From assembly GCA_016201425.1 (NCBI GenBank), contig JACQCW010000039.1, positions 1 to 22,741 of the forward strand: DNA of 22,741 bases. Reading direction: 5' to 3'. A program made the translations under genes and the position numbers. The DNA is from Candidatus Vogelbacteria bacterium. GTDB taxonomy: Bacteria; Patescibacteria; Paceibacteria; UBA9973; UBA12445. Shown one piece after another: positions 19,903-22,741 of the stretch. Below the pieces are notes generated by a model. It saw only the letters and a list, made by a program, of their open reading frames with translations. It was not told the DNA's origin and did no database searches. Every line of letters starts with the position of its first letter. The first letter of the stretch is position 1.

Positions 19903-19941
19903 TCTACCTACGGTAGATCTGCCTAAGGCAGAGAGGTTTCT
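19903..19941 (+). promoter_or_regulatory. Twin-hairpin leader with Shine-Dalgarno (copy B)
   Basis: TCTACC/GGTAGA with loop TAC (19903-19917) is followed without spacer by TCTGCC/GGCAGA with loop TAA (19918-19932), then GAGG (19933-19936) and 5 nt to the ATG. Relative to copy A, stem 2 has a C-G pair replaced by T-A, a compensatory change. Confidence 0.75.
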
Positions 19942-21234
19942 ATGTCTGACGTTAACACTGTTCTAACTCCTCAGGAGATTTATGAACTTGGCGAGAGAGT
20001 TTCGACTAAGACGACTATTGATAGTGACCTGGTTCCATCTTTTGGTGTTGGTCCGAAACTTTTTGGCACGCTTGCAAATGAAGACAAAAGCGTTTCCCTC
20101 CTGGACTTTTGTTGTGGTATCGGAGTTAACCCCCTTGGCTACAGCGGTCAGCTTAAGATGTTGCCGGGCAATGAATGGCATAATTGGGCTGCTGTTCTAT
20201 TGAAGCGAAAGCTTTGCCAAATTGCTCCAGTGCCACAGCCTTCGAAAGTTTTCCTTTCAAACTCTGGAGCGGAGGCTGTCGAGGCTGCGATCAAGATGTG
20301 CCAGGCGAGGCGTTATCGTGAAGCCATGGTGGTGAAGTCAAAGCGTGAGCAAAAACACATGCTTAAAAAGAATGTTTTCGGTGCTTTTGGCGGAGCATTC
20401 CATGGGCGAACGCAAGGTGCCTTGTCTTTGAACTGCTCAAAGAAGAAGCATACCGAAGCCTTCTTCGCTGATCGTGGCGATATGTCTGATGATGGTAGGA
20501 TTAAGAACCGTGCGATTCCTGTCTGTCACATCCCCTTTCCTGAAAATGATAATCAGAAGTCAATCGATCGATTTTACGAAGTATTGAAAACAATCGATTG
20601 GTCTCGGATGAGCGCCTTCTTCTTTGAATTGATTCAGGGTGAAGGTGGTATTCGGCTTATCGACGCTAATGCACTGATGAATATTGTTCAGCTCTGTTAT
20701 AGGAACGGGGTCTACGTGATTGTAGACGAAGTCCAGACTGGCATGATGCGGACGGGCAGGATGTTTGCCACTGAGTACTTTGACTACACGGGTATCAGAG
20801 GCTTGGACATTCTTTGCCTTTCGAAGGCGCTCGGCGGAGGTCAAGCGGCAGTTGGTGCGACGATATGCAAGGCTGAGTTCGACTTTACGGAAGCTGGCCA
20901 GCATTCCAATACGTTTGGTGGCAGTCCGCTGCCCTCGGCGTTGGCTCTTGAGAATATTGAGAAGCTCGAGGCACTCGATAGAAAAGAGTTGGCCGAGAGA
21001 ATCAAGATTTTGGAAGAGTTCGCTCCTGAAGGACTTGGGCTTATGAGGCGGATCGTTTTCTCGACCGCCGAAATTCGCAATAAGATCTGCGATTTGGCGC
21101 TTCACCGCGGACTCTTGGTGATCCCGGCTGGAGAGCGAGCAATTCGTCTCATGCCCCCGATTAACATCCCTCTAAAAGACCTCAAGACTGGAATTGATAT
21201 CTTGAAAAGCTGTATCAACGAGGTTGTGAAGTAA
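19942..21234 (+). CDS. Class III PLP-dependent aminotransferase
   Basis: The 430-residue protein is a class III (subgroup II) aminotransferase, the family of acetylornithine, 4-aminobutyrate and diaminobutyrate aminotransferases. SNSGAEAVEAAIK is the phosphate/PLP-binding segment, FHGRT the conserved loop, FELIQGEGG and VDEVQTGMMRTGRM the cofactor-ring contacts, and LSKALGGG holds the Schiff-base lysine. HSNTFGGSPL is the subunit-interface loop. All core residues are intact. It transfers an amino group between an amine or omega-amino acid and a 2-oxo acid in the cytosol. Substrate cannot be assigned, since no arginine, lysine or ectoine genes are nearby. It stands alone between its own promoter and terminator and carries the twin-hairpin leader. 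The base composition is somewhat more GC-rich than the following gene. Confidence 0.93.
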   Translation: MSDVNTVLTPQEIYELGERVSTKTTIDSDLVPSFGVGPKLFGTLANEDKSVSLLDFCCGIGVNPLGYSGQLKMLPGNEWHNWAAVLLKRKLCQIAPVPQPSKVFLSNSGAEAVEAAIKMCQARRYREAMVVKSKREQKHMLKKNVFGAFGGAFHGRTQGALSLNCSKKKHTEAFFADRGDMSDDGRIKNRAIPVCHIPFPENDNQKSIDRFYEVLKTIDWSRMSAFFFELIQGEGGIRLIDANALMNIVQLCYRNGVYVIVDEVQTGMMRTGRMFATEYFDYTGIRGLDILCLSKALGGGQAAVGATICKAEFDFTEAGQHSNTFGGSPLPSALALENIEKLEALDRKELAERIKILEEFAPEGLGLMRRIVFSTAEIRNKICDLALHRGLLVIPAGERAIRLMPPINIPLKDLKTGIDILKSCINEVVK

Positions 21235-21241
21235 TTAGATA

Positions 21242-21276
21242 CCCCACCCTAATACGGTGGGGCTTTTTTATTTTAG
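21242..21276 (+). terminator. Intrinsic terminator after the aminotransferase
   Basis: CCCCACC (21242-21248) and GGTGGGG (21256-21262) pair with a 7-nt loop, followed by CTTTTTTATTTT. Confidence 0.92.
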
Positions 21277-21286
21277 ATGATGTGTG

Positions 21287-21292
21287 TATACT
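21287..21292 (+). promoter_or_regulatory. Possible -10 of the HD-like gene
   Basis: TATACT lies about 26 nt before the ATG at 21319. No clear -35 and no Shine-Dalgarno are seen; the short leader is very AT-rich. Confidence 0.35.
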
Positions 21293-21318
21293 ATTGATAT
21301 TAATTAATAAACAAATAT

Positions 21319-22650
21319 ATGGATCCTAATAAATTACCTATGTCACACAACAATATAGAGGAGGGAGCTAAAATTGATAATGTAGAAAATAGAAAAGAGT
21401 TACCAAAAATAACGGTTCAAAGTAAGGAACAGGCGGTTGATTTGGTTCTTCGGTCGTTCGACATGAAGTTAAAGGAAAGGTTTACTGAGGCTGGTAAAAC
21501 GATGGGATCTAAAGAGTATCAGGAGTATTTAGCCTTCCATGGCCCGGAGCACTCAGAGAAGGTCGAGAGGTGGACAGTAAAATTTTTAGAAACTGTTAGA
21601 GCGATTGATCCATATCTTGTATCTCCAGATACATTAAGACTAGCTAAGCCAGAAGCACGAGGTCATGATCTCATTCAATGGGCGATGACTGAGCAGGACA
21701 TGGCAATGCGGATGAGGGCAAGAGGTGCAGAGGAGGGAGGTAAAGATATACCAGCCAATGTTATAGCCGAAGCTAACAAAAGATCTATTGAGCTACCAGG
21801 CGCTGGAAATGAAAGAGCATCTGCCGAGGAAATTGTCGCTGAACTTCGTAGGTTCATTGATCATAATGGTACTCCAGTTTTTAATTTCACCAATGAGTCT
21901 GTTTACAACGACATATCTATGACGCTTCCAGGATTCAACTTTGGCGACTTTAAGGATTCAAGTAATCCTAATAATCCAAAAAATCCAAGGTTACCGAAAG
22001 CGTCTGGTGGAACTATTGGTGGACCAGTTATTTTCCAACCAAAACTAACTTTAGACTTGTCATCTTTGCCTGAGGATCCTACAAAGTGGCAAAAAACTCT
22101 AGAGGACGAAAACACCAGAGAAGTTTCAATTACCGGCCTTGCTATTGCTTCTGCTGACTTACGGGGAGAACTTGCTAGTGATAATTCTGAAGATTTTAGA
22201 CAAAGTGGCGACGCTGAGTTTAGAGAAACAATGATCGGTATTGGAAGAGAGGTAGAAAATTGGAAGGAGATTCCCCAAGTTAGAAGGGAACAGATTGCTC
22301 AATCAATCCTTGGTTGGAAGAAGTCACAAATTGTCTTTGCTAAATGGCAGCGGATCTTTTTTATAACAAGTATTGATCAAAATAAAGTAATAAATTCTAG
22401 TTCCAAGGCCGACGAGATTAAGAATGCCCTGTTTAGAACTTTTGGTTTACCAGAAAATGACGCCGTTTATAAAGAGCCGGACGAGACAGGTAATTTTGGT
22501 AAGAATATTAAGGCAGCGGAGGAGCACTCCAAATCTTTAGAAGCTGTACTAGACAAGTATGAGGGCACGAGAGCAGAAAAAATAACTCTGGCTGTAAAAG
22601 ACGATACCCAGTTTTCTACGCTGTTAAAATCTATTGGTTATAATCTTTAA
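21319..22650 (+). CDS. Large HD-like phosphohydrolase-type hypothetical protein
   Basis: The 443-residue protein has spaced residues resembling an HD-superfamily metal site: His74 and His78 in LAFHGPEHSEKV, His116-Asp117 in RGHDLIQWA, and Asp280 in LAIASADLRGEL, followed by a helical segment with FRQSGDAEFRET. The order H...HD...D fits, but the last Asp is unusually far away. Between them is a roughly 100-residue segment with a low-complexity Asn/Pro/Lys-rich piece (about 209-227) that looks like a flexible insertion. The N-terminal 30 residues are polar. There is no signal peptide or membrane helix. The gene has no Shine-Dalgarno; the first ATG is chosen, and a second in-frame ATG lies 7 codons later. 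Similar large proteins occur in candidate-phylum genomes, but I cannot assign a substrate. Confidence 0.6.
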   Translation: MDPNKLPMSHNNIEEGAKIDNVENRKELPKITVQSKEQAVDLVLRSFDMKLKERFTEAGKTMGSKEYQEYLAFHGPEHSEKVERWTVKFLETVRAIDPYLVSPDTLRLAKPEARGHDLIQWAMTEQDMAMRMRARGAEEGGKDIPANVIAEANKRSIELPGAGNERASAEEIVAELRRFIDHNGTPVFNFTNESVYNDISMTLPGFNFGDFKDSSNPNNPKNPRLPKASGGTIGGPVIFQPKLTLDLSSLPEDPTKWQKTLEDENTREVSITGLAIASADLRGELASDNSEDFRQSGDAEFRETMIGIGREVENWKEIPQVRREQIAQSILGWKKSQIVFAKWQRIFFITSIDQNKVINSSSKADEIKNALFRTFGLPENDAVYKEPDETGNFGKNIKAAEEHSKSLEAVLDKYEGTRAEKITLAVKDDTQFSTLLKSIGYNL

Positions 22651-22706
22651 TCTAAACTTTTTGGAGTACAAAAGTTGAGGTTAATTTTTAGAGACAAAAA
22701 ACACCG

Positions 22707-22736
22707 GATTTAGACATTCTGTGTTTTTGTTTTTTG
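22707..22736 (+). terminator. Possible weak terminator
   Basis: AAAAACAC and GTGTTTTT can pair across about 16 nt and are followed by a T-rich run. The stem is AT-rich and the loop long, so this is tentative. Confidence 0.4.
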
Positions 22737-22741
22737 ACTGA

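Noticed and set aside
20560..21105. 181-codon minus frame inside the aminotransferase
   Set aside because: Shadow of a gene with complete class III motifs.

Overview
The window looks like a chromosomal segment from a Candidate Phyla Radiation (Patescibacteria), probably Parcubacteria-like, bacterium. This is an inference. It rests on the modest GC content, small hypothetical proteins, a surface protein with a peptidoglycan-binding domain and three fibronectin-like repeats, and a YdeI/OmdA-like protein ending in a Cys-rich tail. TGA is used as an ordinary stop throughout, so the code is table 11 and not the Gracilibacteria/SR1 code. No rRNA, tRNA or CRISPR array was seen.

Layout. Positions 1-3343 hold small accessory genes: the 5' end of a short-chain dehydrogenase (minus), then on plus an OmdA-like protein, a truncated 2H phosphoesterase, an S51 peptidase, an unknown protein coupled to it, a GIY-YIG nuclease and an HD hydrolase. 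After a bidirectional terminator come a ribbon-helix-helix regulator (minus) and a tightly packed six-gene minus-strand operon (11365 down to 3674). In transcription order the operon encodes an Acg-like nitroreductase, a leucine-dehydrogenase-like enzyme, a PaaK/LuxE-like adenylating ligase, a ThiF/E1-like adenylyltransferase, an alpha/beta hydrolase and a multi-pass membrane histidine kinase. A single-domain response regulator is transcribed divergently from an overlapping promoter. I read this as a small-molecule synthesis-and-sensing module, and it is the best candidate here for an undescribed system.

From 11850 to 13350 there is a coiled-coil/zinc protein and a divergent NUDT9-like Nudix hydrolase. 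A complete single-gene IS66-type element (13497-14944) separates a structured, gene-free stretch from a minus-strand operon of two unknown proteins plus a tiny ORF broken by an in-frame TAG. From 16494 onward the plus strand carries the surface protein, a Phd/MazF toxin-antitoxin pair, a DEDDh exonuclease with a small Cys-rich protein, a class III aminotransferase and a large HD-like protein.

Two expression strategies stand out. Many genes (336, 617, 884, 2380, 11365, 11404, 12634, 18152) have a -10 box 6-9 nt before the ATG and no Shine-Dalgarno, so their mRNAs should be leaderless or nearly so. Others (2759, 12518, 16272, 18856, 19942) carry leaders with one or two tight hairpins placed directly in front of a Shine-Dalgarno. 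At 2759 and 19942 the twin-hairpin leader is nearly the same sequence (38 of 41 nt) with a compensatory base-pair change. At 18856 the same architecture is built from different sequence. This looks like a recurrent cis-acting RNA element.
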